From the NCBI GenBank assembly GCA_024742495.1, contig JANSYJ010000005.1:1-64000 (forward strand): a stretch of 64,000 bases of DNA. The letters run 5' to 3'. This document shows, in pieces, positions 27,873 through 36,952 of the stretch. Every line of letters begins with the position of its first letter. Position 1 is the stretch's first letter. The stretch comes from Bacteroidota bacterium (GTDB lineage Bacteria > Bacteroidota > Bacteroidia > Flavobacteriales > Schleiferiaceae). The notes beneath the pieces are model-generated. The model was not told where the DNA came from. It did no database searches and worked only from the letters and a program-made list of their open reading frames with translations. The position numbers and the translations under genes are program-made.

Positions 27873-27891
27873 AGGCTGTTTATCTGATCGT

Positions 27892-27899
27892 CAAAGGTA
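27892..27899 (-). promoter_or_regulatory. -7 box TACCTTTG for the PASTA operon
   Basis: On the minus strand TACCTTTG fits TAnnTTTG exactly and lies 20 nt before the PASTA start codon. No clear -33 TTTG was found at the expected distance. Confidence 0.5.
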
Positions 27900-27910
27900 A
27901 AGTTTTGATC

Positions 27911-28984
27911 TCAGAGCTTTCTTAAGAATTCTAGGGTATCCACATTATCTGCATAATCCCATAAACGTGGTTTTTGACTTTCACCAAGAGCCACCGCCGT
28001 ATCAAAGGTTTCCATTTTTGAAACGAGGCATTGTATCTCGGATTCCAGCTGGTTTAAGTTCGCCTTTAAAGTGGCTACGTCGGTATAGCGCTCATAATGG
28101 AGAACCGAAACGGGAGCATGTAGGGCTTCATTTTCCTTGATGATGAAAAATCCATTCTCTAGGAAATCATGGTGCTCCATGAGGTAAATGGCGCGATTGT
28201 AGTCGTAATTATTGCCGTACTTATTATGGTCGCCGACATACTTGAATTTGTAAAAGGCTTCAAATAATCTCTGGATTTTGAAATCTTGAGGCACATAAAC
28301 CTTCGATACATTTCTGCAACCTAAGCCGAAAAAGCGAAAGATGTCTTCCCCTAATAGCTCCAAATCTTCCACGCTTTCCTCACCCGAGAGAACTGCAACC
28401 GAAGATCTATTCTTGCGAATAATGTGCGGGTACTTTCCGAAATAAGATTCAAAATAGCGGGCCGAATTATCACTGCCTGTGGCAATTACCGCATCAAAAT
28501 TTTTCATTTGCCCTTCGGCGAAAGCCATCTGCTTGGCAAATTCGGGATTTATAGCCACAAGCATTTGGCAGATAAATGGGATCAGCTTGGCATCATCCGA
28601 AGAAGGTTTTATTAAGGCCTTATGGCCACTAATGAGCACGGATAGTAAATCGTGAAAACCAACCAATGGGATATTTCCAGCCATAATAATGGCCACGGTT
28701 TTTTGCTCCCGATCGTGGTCAAAGTAGTCCGAATCGTAATCAATTAACCAAGCTTGAAGCTGATCAGGATTAAGGGCATTGCTCCACTCGCCAAGGGCGA
28801 AGTCAAGATTTTCGGGTGTAAACCAATGATTGAAAAGAGCCGCATCCTGAATACAGGTGTGATATTCCTTTAAAAAGTGGCGGTTGAGTTTTTGCAGATC
28901 TTCATCTGCTCTAGCATCTTTGGTTTGGCTTATAAAGCGTCCCAAAATTTCGAATGCTTTTATTCGTTGCTCTAATGACAGCAT
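27911..28984 (-). CDS. LuxC-type acyl-CoA reductase
   Basis: 357 residues with the LuxC/aldehyde dehydrogenase-like fold (PF05893): IIMAGNIPLVGFHDLL as the nucleotide-binding block, KALIKPSSDD, and FFGLGCRNVSKVYVP, where Cys223 is the likely catalytic nucleophile. It is expected to reduce acyl-CoA or acyl-ACP to an aldehyde, though in Flavobacteriia the real substrate is unknown. It diverges from a 4Fe-4S ferredoxin gene with 45 nt between. No luxD or luxE neighbour is present, so no bioluminescence role is implied. Confidence 0.88.
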   Translation of the reverse strand: MLSLEQRIKAFEILGRFISQTKDARADEDLQKLNRHFLKEYHTCIQDAALFNHWFTPENLDFALGEWSNALNPDQLQAWLIDYDSDYFDHDREQKTVAIIMAGNIPLVGFHDLLSVLISGHKALIKPSSDDAKLIPFICQMLVAINPEFAKQMAFAEGQMKNFDAVIATGSDNSARYFESYFGKYPHIIRKNRSSVAVLSGEESVEDLELLGEDIFRFFGLGCRNVSKVYVPQDFKIQRLFEAFYKFKYVGDHNKYGNNYDYNRAIYLMEHHDFLENGFFIIKENEALHAPVSVLHYERYTDVATLKANLNQLESEIQCLVSKMETFDTAVALGESQKPRLWDYADNVDTLEFLRKL

Positions 28985-29011
28985 TTTCGCTCTTAAGAAT
29001 TAAATTTGGGG

Positions 29012-29019
29012 CAAAAGTA
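29012..29019 (-). promoter_or_regulatory. -7 box TACTTTTG for the acyl-CoA reductase gene
   Basis: TACTTTTG on the minus strand matches TAnnTTTG and lies about 27 nt before the leftward start codon. It is in the 45-nt gap shared with the divergent ferredoxin, whose promoter must overlap it. Confidence 0.5.
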
Positions 29020-29029
29020 AGAACTCATT

Positions 29030-29380
29030 ATGGCTATTAAGATAACGGATGAATGTATTAATTGCGGAGCATGTGAGCCGGAGTGCCCAAACAACGCAAT
29101 TTATGAAGGAGCTCAAGAGTGGAGATTCTCTGATGGTACGGGTTTAAGTGGAAGTGTTAAGCCTAAAAGCGGAGGCACTTATGATGCGGATGAAGCGCAA
29201 GAACCAGTGGATTATGACGTGTTTTACATTGTAACCGATAAGTGTACCGAATGCGTAGGCTTTCATGAAGAACCGCAATGTGCAGAGGTTTGCCCGGTAG
29301 ATTGCTGCGTTCCGGATGAGGACAATGTAGAAAGTGAGGAAGAACTTTTATCGAAGAAAGATTTCTTGCACATCGATTGA
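29030..29380 (+). CDS. 4Fe-4S dicluster ferredoxin
   Basis: 116 residues. The first cluster motif is [12 protein letters not shown] (starting near Cys9); the second is C-T-E-C..., ...C-A-E-V-C-P-V-D-C, with a longer insert as in YfhL/Alvin-type ferredoxins. It carries electrons to unknown partners. It is divergent from the LuxC-type reductase, and the pair is often found together near serC-serA in Flavobacteriia, from memory. Confidence 0.94.
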   Translation: MAIKITDECINCGACEPECPNNAIYEGAQEWRFSDGTGLSGSVKPKSGGTYDADEAQEPVDYDVFYIVTDKCTECVGFHEEPQCAEVCPVDCCVPDEDNVESEEELLSKKDFLHID

Positions 29381-29412
29381 TACAAAAAGAAACATCCTTA
29401 CGTTACAGCCCT

Positions 29413-30300
29413 ATGCGAAGTATTTTGCTTTTAGGGCTGTTTTTTGTTTTCGGAATTGCTCAAGCTCAGGATAGTCTTTCCCTTACCGATTTAGCGCGCT
29501 GGGGTAGAATTAGTCTGGAGTCACCAATTTTTGAAGAGCGCGATTCCGCGAATCAACGCTTTAATCGCGGACTGCAAAAATTCTTATCCATCGAGGGTAA
29601 TTACCTCAAACCTTTGCCGGAGCTTAGCAATATGATGCGTTTGGAAAGTCCGGATAAGCGTTTCGCCATTTATACCTGGCAAAGACCAAATGCATCGCGC
29701 AAGTATGAGCGTTTTGGGTTGCTGGCGGGTGAATTTAAGGGCGAAACCAAGGTGATTGTTTTTAAAGATCAGCTGGATCAAATTCCCGATCTGCAGTTTA
29801 AGCGGTGCGAAGCGGAGGAATGGCCGGGAGCGATTTACTATAAAATCATTGAAATGCCCGGCGAGAAATACAAATTCGCGCTTTTAGGATTGGCAATGGG
29901 CGAAAGTCTCAATCGAAAAATCATTGAAATTATTAAGGTTGGGAAAAAGGGTAAGGTAACTTTTGGTGAAAGGCATTTTAAAGTAGATGACTGGATGGAT
30001 CGCGTTTTAAACAAGCCCCCTCGTCGCTTAGTATTAACTTATAATGCTAAATACTCCTCCACTCTTCGATGGAATGAGGAAGCAGAAATGATCATTATGG
30101 ATCATTTGGCACCACCCGAACCAAAGATGAAAGGTCTTTATCAAATGTATGGCCCCGACTTTAGCTATGATGGGCTTTTTTGGGATGATGGTTGGTGGCA
30201 TCTAAAAACAGGGGTGAATTTTAATACTGGTCAACAGATTGAAATTAAACCCCCCAGCCAGCCTAAGGATTTACCCTATCGCCAAGGCCCAGGGCGCTAA
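29413..30300 (+). CDS. Exported protein of unknown function
   Basis: 295 residues from the ATG at 29413, which gives a signal peptide (MRSILLLGLFFVFGIAQAQ); a TTG at 29377 would place 12 odd residues before it. The rest is a soluble beta-rich protein with repeated Trp and aromatic residues (for example FWDDGWWHLKTGVNFN near the end). No family was recognised. It follows the ferredoxin with a 32-nt gap and may share its transcript. Confidence 0.75.
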   Translation: MRSILLLGLFFVFGIAQAQDSLSLTDLARWGRISLESPIFEERDSANQRFNRGLQKFLSIEGNYLKPLPELSNMMRLESPDKRFAIYTWQRPNASRKYERFGLLAGEFKGETKVIVFKDQLDQIPDLQFKRCEAEEWPGAIYYKIIEMPGEKYKFALLGLAMGESLNRKIIEIIKVGKKGKVTFGERHFKVDDWMDRVLNKPPRRLVLTYNAKYSSTLRWNEEAEMIIMDHLAPPEPKMKGLYQMYGPDFSYDGLFWDDGWWHLKTGVNFNTGQQIEIKPPSQPKDLPYRQGPGR

Positions 30301-30340
30301 GTCTTTTTAGTCAATTAAACAGGCGAATTATTGGGTTGGA

Positions 30341-30407
30341 GGCCTTTGATTCTTAAGATGATAGTTTCGCTTAAGAGGGCAAATGGAGCCCGTCTCAATC
30401 AAAGGCC
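30341..30407. repeat. Nested inverted repeat between the exported-protein gene and serC
   Basis: GGCCTTTGATT (30341-30351) and AATCAAAGGCC (30397-30407) are perfect 11-nt arms. Inside them two CTTAAG hexamers (30353-30358 and 30370-30375) can pair, and GGGC/GCCC form a third small stem. There is no clear T run. It lies upstream of the serC promoter box, so it could mark the 3' end of the previous transcript or a protein-binding site. Confidence 0.5.
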
Positions 30408-30482
30408 AATCATCCTTTAATCTTAAAGTCCTCATTTCTAAGGAAAATAACCTTCCCTTAAAAGTCAATCCATCAATAGTGC

Positions 30483-30490
30483 TACTTTTG
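30483..30490 (+). promoter_or_regulatory. -7 box TACTTTTG for serC-serA
   Basis: TACTTTTG, 27 nt before the serC ATG, fits TAnnTTTG. It is followed by CCG as in many Bacteroidota starts. It supports the ATG at 30518 over any upstream start. Confidence 0.55.
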
Positions 30491-30517
30491 CCGCAAATTG
30501 AAACCAATCGCATTCTT

Positions 30518-31585
30518 ATGAAGAAGCACAATTTTTCCGCCGGACCATGTATCCTTCCGCCCGAAGTACTAAAGGAAGCCTCCGAAGCCGTACTCAATTT
30601 CGATGACCTTGATCTCTCTTTAATTGAAATCAGTCACCGTAGTAAAAATGTAGTGGCAGTAATGGATGAGGCAGTAGCCTTAGTTAAAGAATTACTAGGC
30701 GTGCCAGAAGGCTATTCGGTAATTTTTGTTCAAGGAGGTGCCTCTTTGCAGTTTGTGATGACCGCTTTCAACCTCATGAAAGAGGAAGGTGGAAAAGCCG
30801 CATATTTAAATACAGGTACCTGGAGTAGTAAAGCCATTAAAGAGGCCAAGCGCATGGGTGAAGTTATTGAAGTGGCTTCTTCTAAAGATCAAAATTTTAA
30901 CTACATCCCTAAGGGATACGCTATTCCTAGGGATGTAGATTATTTCCATAGCACCTCAAATAACACCATCTTCGGAACGCAGATTAAGGATTTCCCACAA
31001 GTGGATTCTTTAAATGTTTGTGACATGTCTTCGGATATTTTTTCACGACAAATCAATGTGGCCGATTTCGATATGATATATGCCGGTGCACAAAAAAATA
31101 TGGGTCCTGCCGGCGCTACCTTAGTAATTGTTAAGGATAGCATCTTAGGTAAAAGCGGCCGCGATATTCCTGCTTATCTAGATTATCAAGTGCATATTAG
31201 CAAGGAGTCGATGTTTAACACCCCTCCAGTATTTGCTTTTTATGTTTCTATGCTTACCCTACGTTGGTTAAAAGGGATTGGCGGTGTAGCTGAAATGGAA
31301 AAGATTAATCAGGCCAAAGCCGATTTATTATACAATGAGATCGACCGCAATTCCAAATTTTACGGAACCGCCGCCAAGGAAGATCGCTCAAATATGAATG
31401 CTTGTTTCTTAGCTCATGAAGGTGTTGATACTGCAACTTTTGATGAGATGTGGAAAGCAGCTGGAATAAATGGTTTAAATGGTCACCGCTCGGTAGGCGG
31501 ATATCGGGCATCCATGTACAATGCTCTTCCACTGGAGAGCGTACAGGCCTTGGTAGATGTGATGCAAGAATTTGAAAAGAAATAA
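30518..31585 (+). CDS. serC: Phosphoserine aminotransferase
   Basis: 355 residues from the ATG at 30518; the open frame extends upstream to 30383, but the promoter box lies in that part and MKKHNFSAGPCILPPEVL is the usual SerC N-terminus. A PLP fold with QGGASLQF, YLNTGTWSSKA, FHSTSNNTIFGTQ, CDMSSDIFSR and AGAQKNMGPAG, whose Lys binds PLP. It makes phosphoserine from 3-phosphohydroxypyruvate. serA follows 3 nt later. Confidence 0.97.
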   Translation: MKKHNFSAGPCILPPEVLKEASEAVLNFDDLDLSLIEISHRSKNVVAVMDEAVALVKELLGVPEGYSVIFVQGGASLQFVMTAFNLMKEEGGKAAYLNTGTWSSKAIKEAKRMGEVIEVASSKDQNFNYIPKGYAIPRDVDYFHSTSNNTIFGTQIKDFPQVDSLNVCDMSSDIFSRQINVADFDMIYAGAQKNMGPAGATLVIVKDSILGKSGRDIPAYLDYQVHISKESMFNTPPVFAFYVSMLTLRWLKGIGGVAEMEKINQAKADLLYNEIDRNSKFYGTAAKEDRSNMNACFLAHEGVDTATFDEMWKAAGINGLNGHRSVGGYRASMYNALPLESVQALVDVMQEFEKK

Positions 31586-31588
31586 GAA

Positions 31589-32551
31589 ATGGTAAAGGTT
31601 TTAGCCAATGATGGCATCTCCAAAAGTGGAGAAGAAGCACTTAAAGTAGCTGGTTATGATGTTGATACAACTACCGTAGCCCAGGAGCGCTTAGCGGAAC
31701 ATATCAATGAAAATAAGGTAGATGTACTCTTGGTACGTTCGGCTACTAAGGTGCGTAAAGACCTAATAGACGCCACTAAAGGGACTTTAAAGTTTATCGG
31801 TCGCGGTGGAGTTGGTATGGATAATATTGATGTTGATTATGCCCGCGAACAAGGCATGATCGTTCAAAATACACCAGCAGCCAGCACTAGGTCGGTGGCC
31901 GAATTGGTATTTGCTCACTTAAGTGGCATGGTACGTTTTGTTTTTGATGCCAATCAGAAAATGCCACTAGAAGGCGATACCAACTTTAAAGTATTAAAGA
32001 AGAGCTACGGTGCTGGAAGCGAATTAAAAGGAAAAACCATTGGCATCATTGGCTTTGGCCGTATTGGTCAAGAAGTAGCCAAAATTGCTATTGGCTATGG
32101 CATGACGGTGAAAGCGGTTGACCCTTATGTAGAGTCGGCCAATGTTGAGCTTGACTTTTTTGATGGACAGAAGCTGAGCTTCAATATTGTTCCAGAAAGC
32201 ATGGATGCTGTTTTAGCAAGTTCTGATTTTATCAGTCTTCATATAGCAGGAGCCGGAAAAGCGGTAATCGGCAAAGCGGAGATTGAGAAAATGAAAGATA
32301 ATGCCGGCATTATTAATACTGCACGCGGCGGAGTAGTTGATGAAACAGCCCTCCTAGAAGCCTTAGAAAGCGGAAAATTGAAATATGCAGGCTTAGATGT
32401 TTTTGTGAATGAGCCCAATCCGGCTATGTCGGTATTAATGAGCCCCTACACCTCCTTAACGCCGCATATTGGTGCCGCAACTCTTGAAGCTCAAGATCGC
32501 ATTGGTACCGAAATGGCGAGTCATATTATTGAAGCCGCTAAAGGCTGGTAA
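31589..32551 (+). CDS. serA: D-3-phosphoglycerate dehydrogenase, short form
   Basis: 320 residues with the D-2-hydroxyacid dehydrogenase fold: FIGRGGVGMDNIDVDYA, the NAD site GKTIGIIGFGRIGQEVAK, IINTARGGVVDETAL and SLTPHIGAAT with the catalytic His. The C-terminal ASB and ACT domains of long SerA are absent, so feedback by serine is not expected. It works with serC in the phosphorylated serine pathway. A strong terminator follows at 32662. Confidence 0.93.
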   Translation: MVKVLANDGISKSGEEALKVAGYDVDTTTVAQERLAEHINENKVDVLLVRSATKVRKDLIDATKGTLKFIGRGGVGMDNIDVDYAREQGMIVQNTPAASTRSVAELVFAHLSGMVRFVFDANQKMPLEGDTNFKVLKKSYGAGSELKGKTIGIIGFGRIGQEVAKIAIGYGMTVKAVDPYVESANVELDFFDGQKLSFNIVPESMDAVLASSDFISLHIAGAGKAVIGKAEIEKMKDNAGIINTARGGVVDETALLEALESGKLKYAGLDVFVNEPNPAMSVLMSPYTSLTPHIGAATLEAQDRIGTEMASHIIEAAKGW

Positions 32552-32660
32552 GAGCTTTGCTGCCCCTCGGCAAGCTCCGGACTCCTATACAAGCTCGTAA
32601 CCCCTCGACAAGCTCGGGATGATAGGGGTTGCGATAGTGAGCTTGCTTCACTGTTTTTTT

Positions 32661-32691
32661 GAAAGACCACTTTAGGGTGGTCTTTTTTTTT
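32661..32691 (+). terminator. Terminator after serA
   Basis: AAAGACCAC and GTGGTCTTT form a stem around TTTAGG (32662-32684), followed by a T run. It is 110 nt downstream of serA, just before the repeat array. Confidence 0.85.
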
Positions 32692-33021
32692 GTGCTTTTT
32701 ACTATTTCAGTAACTCTTGTTCCCGAGTAATGCTCGCCACTTTAAAACGCCATCCCTCTCTCAAGGAGCGAAGCGACTGATCTCACATCTAGGTTCTAAC
32801 AGCGCAGCGGTCTTTCTTCAATCCATTTGGCAAGCAGCGCACCCTAGGGCCGACAACTACCCAATACTGTTCGTTTTAAATGTTTAAAAAACGGAGCCTT
32901 TTACTTTTCCGGTAAACTATAGATATAGAGTAATAACCGCGACTTTAAAACGCCATCCCTCTCTCAAGGAGCGCAGCGACTGTTCTCAGGTCTCAGCTCT
33001 AAAAGCGAAGCGGTCTTTTTT

Positions 33022-33406
33022 ACCCCTACTTTTTGCATTGCCCAAAAAGTAGGCAAAAACGCTAGGCCCCTGAAAAGGCAATTCTGCTGTCAAACCTGCG
33101 GTTTGCCCACAGACCATCGACTCTTGGGCCGGGCCAGCACGAATGACAATTTCGTTAAAATCCTATTCAATTTTAATAGCTCCTTTTTTACTAGGGGCTG
33201 CCCTTCGAGCGATTATTGCTGCTCAGGGGCCCCTCGCTCCGTAGTGCAGTTTGGTAATTGCGGTAATAATTCGTCAATACATTTTTAGATAGAACTTGAA
33301 CAACGATCAAATATGAAAATTGGTAATCACTAAATAATATTGAGTCCGATTAGAGAATGATAGTTTGGAACCACAATCAAACTCTTAGCAGTAAATAAGT
33401 CTAAAA
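33022..33406. other. Segment interrupting the repeat array
   Basis: Between the truncated second copy (ending GCGGTCTTTTTT) and the truncated third copy (starting GGGAGCGAAGCGACT) lie about 385 bp unlike the repeat. It begins with a hairpin and includes the palindrome AGGGGCCCCT (33225-33234). The 61-codon frame at 33103-33288 in it has no protein-like features. The GAAGCGACT...GAAGCGGTCT core occurs on both sides, as if duplicated on insertion or by recombination. Confidence 0.6.
33025..33053. repeat. Perfect hairpin CCTACTTTTTG / CAAAAAGTAGG
   Basis: Two 11-nt arms (33025-33035 and 33043-33053) around a 7-nt loop CATTGCC. The sequence after it reads CAAAAACGCTAGG. It lies at the left edge of the segment inserted in the repeat array and may be a dispersed element of its own. 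Confidence 0.65.
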
Positions 33407-34438
33407 GGGAGCGAAGCGACTGATCTCATGTCTAGGTTCTGACAGCGAAGCGGTCTTTCTTCAATCCATTTGGCAAGCAGCGCACCCTAGGGCCGACAAC
33501 TACCCAATACTGGTCGTTTTAAATGTTTAAAAAACGGAGCCTTTTACTTTTCCGGTAAACTATAGATATAGAGTAATAACCGCGACTTTAAAACGCCATC
33601 CCTCTCTCAAGGAGCGAAGCGACTGCTCTCAAATCTGGGTTCTAACAGCGAAGCGGTCTTTCTTCAATCCATTTGGCTAGCTGCGCACCCTAGGGCCGGC
33701 AACTACCTGATATTGTTAGTTTTAAATGCTTAAAAAACGCTGCCTTTTACTTTTCCGGTAAACTATAGATATAGAGTAATTAACCACGACTTTAAAACAC
33801 CATCCCTCTCTCAAGGAGCGAAGCGACTGATCTCACATCTTGGTTCTAACAGCGAAGCGGTCTTTCTTCAATCCATTTGGCAAGCTGCGCACCCTAGGGC
33901 CGGCAACATAGCAACACTATTAGTTTTAAATGTTTAAAAAACGGAGCCTTTTACTTTTCCGGTAAACTATAGATATAGAGTAATAACCGCGACTTTAAAA
34001 CGCCATCCCTCTCTCAAGGAGCGAAGCGACTGATCTCACATCTAGGTTCTAACAGCGCAGCGGTCTTTCTTCAATCCATTTGGCTAGCTGCGCACCCAAG
34101 GGCCGGCAACTACCCAATACTGTTCGTTTTAAATGTTTAAAAAACGCTGCCTTATGCTGATCCGCTAAAATGCAAGTCCATAACACTAGTCGCCACTTTA
34201 AAACGCCATCCCTCTCTCAAGGAGCGAAGCGACTGCTCTCACGTCTAATATCTAAAAGCGAAGCGGTCTGAGCTCTAAAAGCGAAGCGGTCTAATCCTAA
34301 CCCATCCCCCATTTTCCACCATTCACCTACAAAGCTTTAGCCGTTTGGCATTGCAGGCTTTTGCGAGGGGCTAGGGCGTACTACTTTAGCCTCACTAAAA
34401 CATAAGAACGAAACAATAATTCATTAAAATTTTTAATC

Positions 34439-35128
34439 ATGTCTAAACAGCAAAGAAATAAATCGATTTACGTAGGAATAGCGGTACTGGGTGTTGGTAT
34501 CGTTTGGTTCCTTAGAAAAATGGGAGTTTACCTTCCGCATTGGATTTGGAGCTGGGAAATGTTATTAATTACCATCGGTGTAGCCGTAGGGGTGGATAAC
34601 AAATTCCGCAATCCTTCCAGCTTCATTTTAATTGGCTTAGGTGGCTTATTGCTCTTAGACGATATCTTTTACTTCGACTTCAGTATCTGGCATTACTTCT
34701 GGCCATTATTGGTAATAATCGTAGGATTGGTCATCATCTTTCAATCAAGGTTTAGAAAGGAGAAATTCAGCAGCTTTAGCGGCGACGCATCGGATAAGCT
34801 CGATTCGGTGAGTATCTTCAATGGCGTAAAGCGAAGCGTAAATTCTAAAAACTTCGTGGGCGGTGAAGTGGTAACCATTTTCGGTGGCACGGAACTCAAT
34901 TTAATGAATGCCGATTTTGAAGGGACAGCTCAATTGGAAATGACAGTTCTCTTTGGAGGGGCCAAGCTTTTTGTTCCCAAAAATTGGGAAGTTCGTCCAG
35001 AGGTGACCAGCATTTTTGGCGGAGTAGATGATAAGCGCCATTCAACAATTGAAGTAATGCCCGATAATAAAATTTTGTACCTCTCCGGTACGGTAGTTTT
35101 CGGTGGCTTGGAGATTGTTAACTACTAG
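34439..35128 (+). CDS. LiaF-like membrane protein
   Basis: 229 residues. Four membrane segments lie in about 10-105 (GIAVLGVGIVWFLRKMGV, then WEMLLITIGVAVGV, then a Gly/Leu-rich one, then YFWPLLVIIVGLVIIF), as in DUF5668/LiaF N-terminal domains. The C-terminal half is a beta-helix with repeated Phe-Gly-Gly turns (TIFGGTELNL, VLFGGAKLFV, SIFGGVDDKR, VVFGGLEIVNY) like the LiaF C-terminus. In Firmicutes LiaF tunes a two-component system; here the next genes are exactly a LytS kinase (17 nt later) and a LytTR regulator. Confidence 0.88.
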   Translation: MSKQQRNKSIYVGIAVLGVGIVWFLRKMGVYLPHWIWSWEMLLITIGVAVGVDNKFRNPSSFILIGLGGLLLLDDIFYFDFSIWHYFWPLLVIIVGLVIIFQSRFRKEKFSSFSGDASDKLDSVSIFNGVKRSVNSKNFVGGEVVTIFGGTELNLMNADFEGTAQLEMTVLFGGAKLFVPKNWEVRPEVTSIFGGVDDKRHSTIEVMPDNKILYLSGTVVFGGLEIVNY

Positions 35129-35145
35129 ATTCATACCTTGTAGCA

Positions 35146-36198
35146 ATGGCGCGTAATCCACTGCTCAAAGCACCTAATTTCCTGTACTTCCTTGGAATCC
35201 TTTTGGTTCTAATGGGAGTGCAGGTTTCTTTTATGGTGTGGATCAGAGACTTTAATCTTACCATAGCCTTTATAGATGCTGGAATACACTGGTTGCTCCT
35301 AGGTATTATTGCCTTTGGACTGATAAACACTTTTAGCTTCTATCATCCTCCCAATTACCATTTTGTAATAACGCTTATCAGTCCTTTAATCCTGGTTGGG
35401 ATTTGGGAGGAATTAAGTTTATGGATCTTCAATCAACTAGTAGCAGACAGTCAATTGGCATGGATGCAGGAAACCCTGCCATTTCGCTTAACGGTGGGCT
35501 ACTTGCTATTAGCCAATGCCATTGGTTTTTCCCTGCTTTGGTATCGCTTAGATGAGCGCAATGAACAGGAGAAACGCCAGCGGGAAGTGGAGCGCATGTC
35601 TAAGGAGGCAGAGCTCTTTAAATTACGTCAACAAATTCAACCTCACTTTTTATTTAATGCCCTCAATTCTATCAATTCCTTAATTGGCTCAAGGCCGAAG
35701 GATGCTCGGCAAATGACCCATAAGCTAAGCGATTTCCTGCGCGGTACCTTAAAACGTGATTATAACGACCTGCTAAGTTTAGAGGAGGAAATTACCCATT
35801 TAAACCTGTATTTAGATTTAGAACAGGTGCGATTTGGCCATCGCCTAAAAATTGAACGTGAAATGGCAGAGGAATGCTTAGAAGCTAAAATCCCTTCCTT
35901 ATTAATTCAACCTTTGATTGAAAATGCCATAAAGTATGGGCTCTACGGAACTACCGAAAACTTGGTCATTAGCCTGCGCTGTTGGATGTCGAGAAACAAC
36001 CTCCAAATTGAAATTCGGAATCCCTATGAAGATGAGAGTTCAGCAATTGGAGGTACGGGCTTCGGACTGCCATCTATTAAAAGAAGACTTTATCTAATTT
36101 ACGGTCGAACCGATCTTTTGGAATCTCGACAAGAAAACGGAACCTTTATAGCGCAATTAAGCATACCACAAAGCCATGTACAAAGTACTAATCGTTGA
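35146..36198 (+). CDS. LytS/YehU-type sensor histidine kinase
   Basis: 350 residues. Four membrane segments (about 12-32, 42-62, 72-92, 115-133), a short coiled linker, then the His_kinase domain of PF06580 with RQQIQPHFLFNALNSIN (phospho-His167), and a HATPase core with PSLLIQPLIENAIKYG and GTGFGLPSIKRRL. It probably senses a cell-envelope signal. It overlaps the response-regulator gene by 23 nt and follows the LiaF-like gene, forming one operon. Confidence 0.95.
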   Translation: MARNPLLKAPNFLYFLGILLVLMGVQVSFMVWIRDFNLTIAFIDAGIHWLLLGIIAFGLINTFSFYHPPNYHFVITLISPLILVGIWEELSLWIFNQLVADSQLAWMQETLPFRLTVGYLLLANAIGFSLLWYRLDERNEQEKRQREVERMSKEAELFKLRQQIQPHFLFNALNSINSLIGSRPKDARQMTHKLSDFLRGTLKRDYNDLLSLEEEITHLNLYLDLEQVRFGHRLKIEREMAEECLEAKIPSLLIQPLIENAIKYGLYGTTENLVISLRCWMSRNNLQIEIRNPYEDESSAIGGTGFGLPSIKRRLYLIYGRTDLLESRQENGTFIAQLSIPQSHVQSTNR

Positions 36199-36907
36199 TG
36201 ACGAGCCCTTAGCGGCCGACTTGGTTCAAGAATATTTAGAAGCCTTTCCGGATTTTGAAATCATGGATCGTTGCCTAGATGGCTTTTCGGCCATGAAGCG
36301 CATTCAAGAAGATCGGCCGGATCTTATCTTCCTAGACGTGCAAATGCCCAAGCTTACGGGCTTCGATTTATTGGAACTACTGGAAGATGCGCCACCCATT
36401 ATATTCACTACGGCTTTTGATGAATATGCCATTAAGGCTTTCGAAGCAAATGCGGTGGACTATCTTTTAAAGCCTTTCTCCGAAGAGCGATTTGCCCAGG
36501 CCATGGCTAAATTTCAGGCGCAGCCGCAACATATGAAAGAGACCATCGCGGCCCTTCAAAAGGAAAGGGATCATGGTCCTAAGGATCGTTTGGTAGTAAA
36601 GGACGGTGCCCGAATTCGAATTATTCCTTTCCCTGAATTAATTCGCGTTGAAGCGGATGGCGACTACGTTCAAATTGTTTCTGAAAAAGGAACTTATGCC
36701 AAGAAAAAGACCTTAAAGCACTATGAGGATTTATTGCCGAAACCTCTCTTTTTACGTGTACATCGCTCGCATTTAGTGAATGTGGAGAAGATTGATCGTT
36801 TAGACCCCTATGGTAAGAATGATCACTTGGCCCTTTTAAAGGATGGATCTAGGATTCCCGTAAGTCGGACAGGGTTTTCAGAATTAAAAGGACTTCTTGG
36901 ACTTTAG
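36176..36907 (+). CDS. LytTR-family response regulator
   Basis: 243 residues. A receiver domain (1-120) with D8/D9, phospho-Asp54 in LIFLDVQMPK and K105-type AVDYLLKPF is followed by a LytTR DNA-binding domain (about 145-243) with IRVEADGDYVQI and RVHRSHLVNVEKID. It should be phosphorylated by the overlapping LytS kinase and bind direct repeats upstream of target genes. Confidence 0.96.
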   Translation: MYKVLIVDDEPLAADLVQEYLEAFPDFEIMDRCLDGFSAMKRIQEDRPDLIFLDVQMPKLTGFDLLELLEDAPPIIFTTAFDEYAIKAFEANAVDYLLKPFSEERFAQAMAKFQAQPQHMKETIAALQKERDHGPKDRLVVKDGARIRIIPFPELIRVEADGDYVQIVSEKGTYAKKKTLKHYEDLLPKPLFLRVHRSHLVNVEKIDRLDPYGKNDHLALLKDGSRIPVSRTGFSELKGLLGL

Positions 36908-36952
36908 GCGAACAAAAAAACGCTTCCTGAGGTTAGTTTAAAAAATGTGAAG

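Larger units (their letters stand above)
32739..34300. repeat. Array of about seven copies of a 203-bp repeat
   Basis: Copies start with ACTTTAAAACGCCATCCCTC at 32739, 32942, 33585, 33789, 33992 and 34195, a spacing of 203-204 bp, with a further partial copy from about 33407. Each unit contains GGAGCGAAGCGACT, then AGCGAAGCGGTCT (about 30 nt later), a CAATCCATTTGGC block, GTTTAAAAAACG and CCGGTAAACTATAGATATAG. Copies differ by scattered substitutions. No protein-coding capacity was found. The array fills the gap from serA to the LiaF-like gene; its function is unknown. It is not a CRISPR. Confidence 0.9.

Noticed and set aside
33103-33288. A 61-codon frame in the repeat array
   Set aside because: Low-complexity, no family match, and it lies in the segment inserted in the repeats.
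32739-34300. CRISPR array
   Set aside because: The repeat unit is about 203 bp and contiguous, with no unique spacers, and no cas genes are present.
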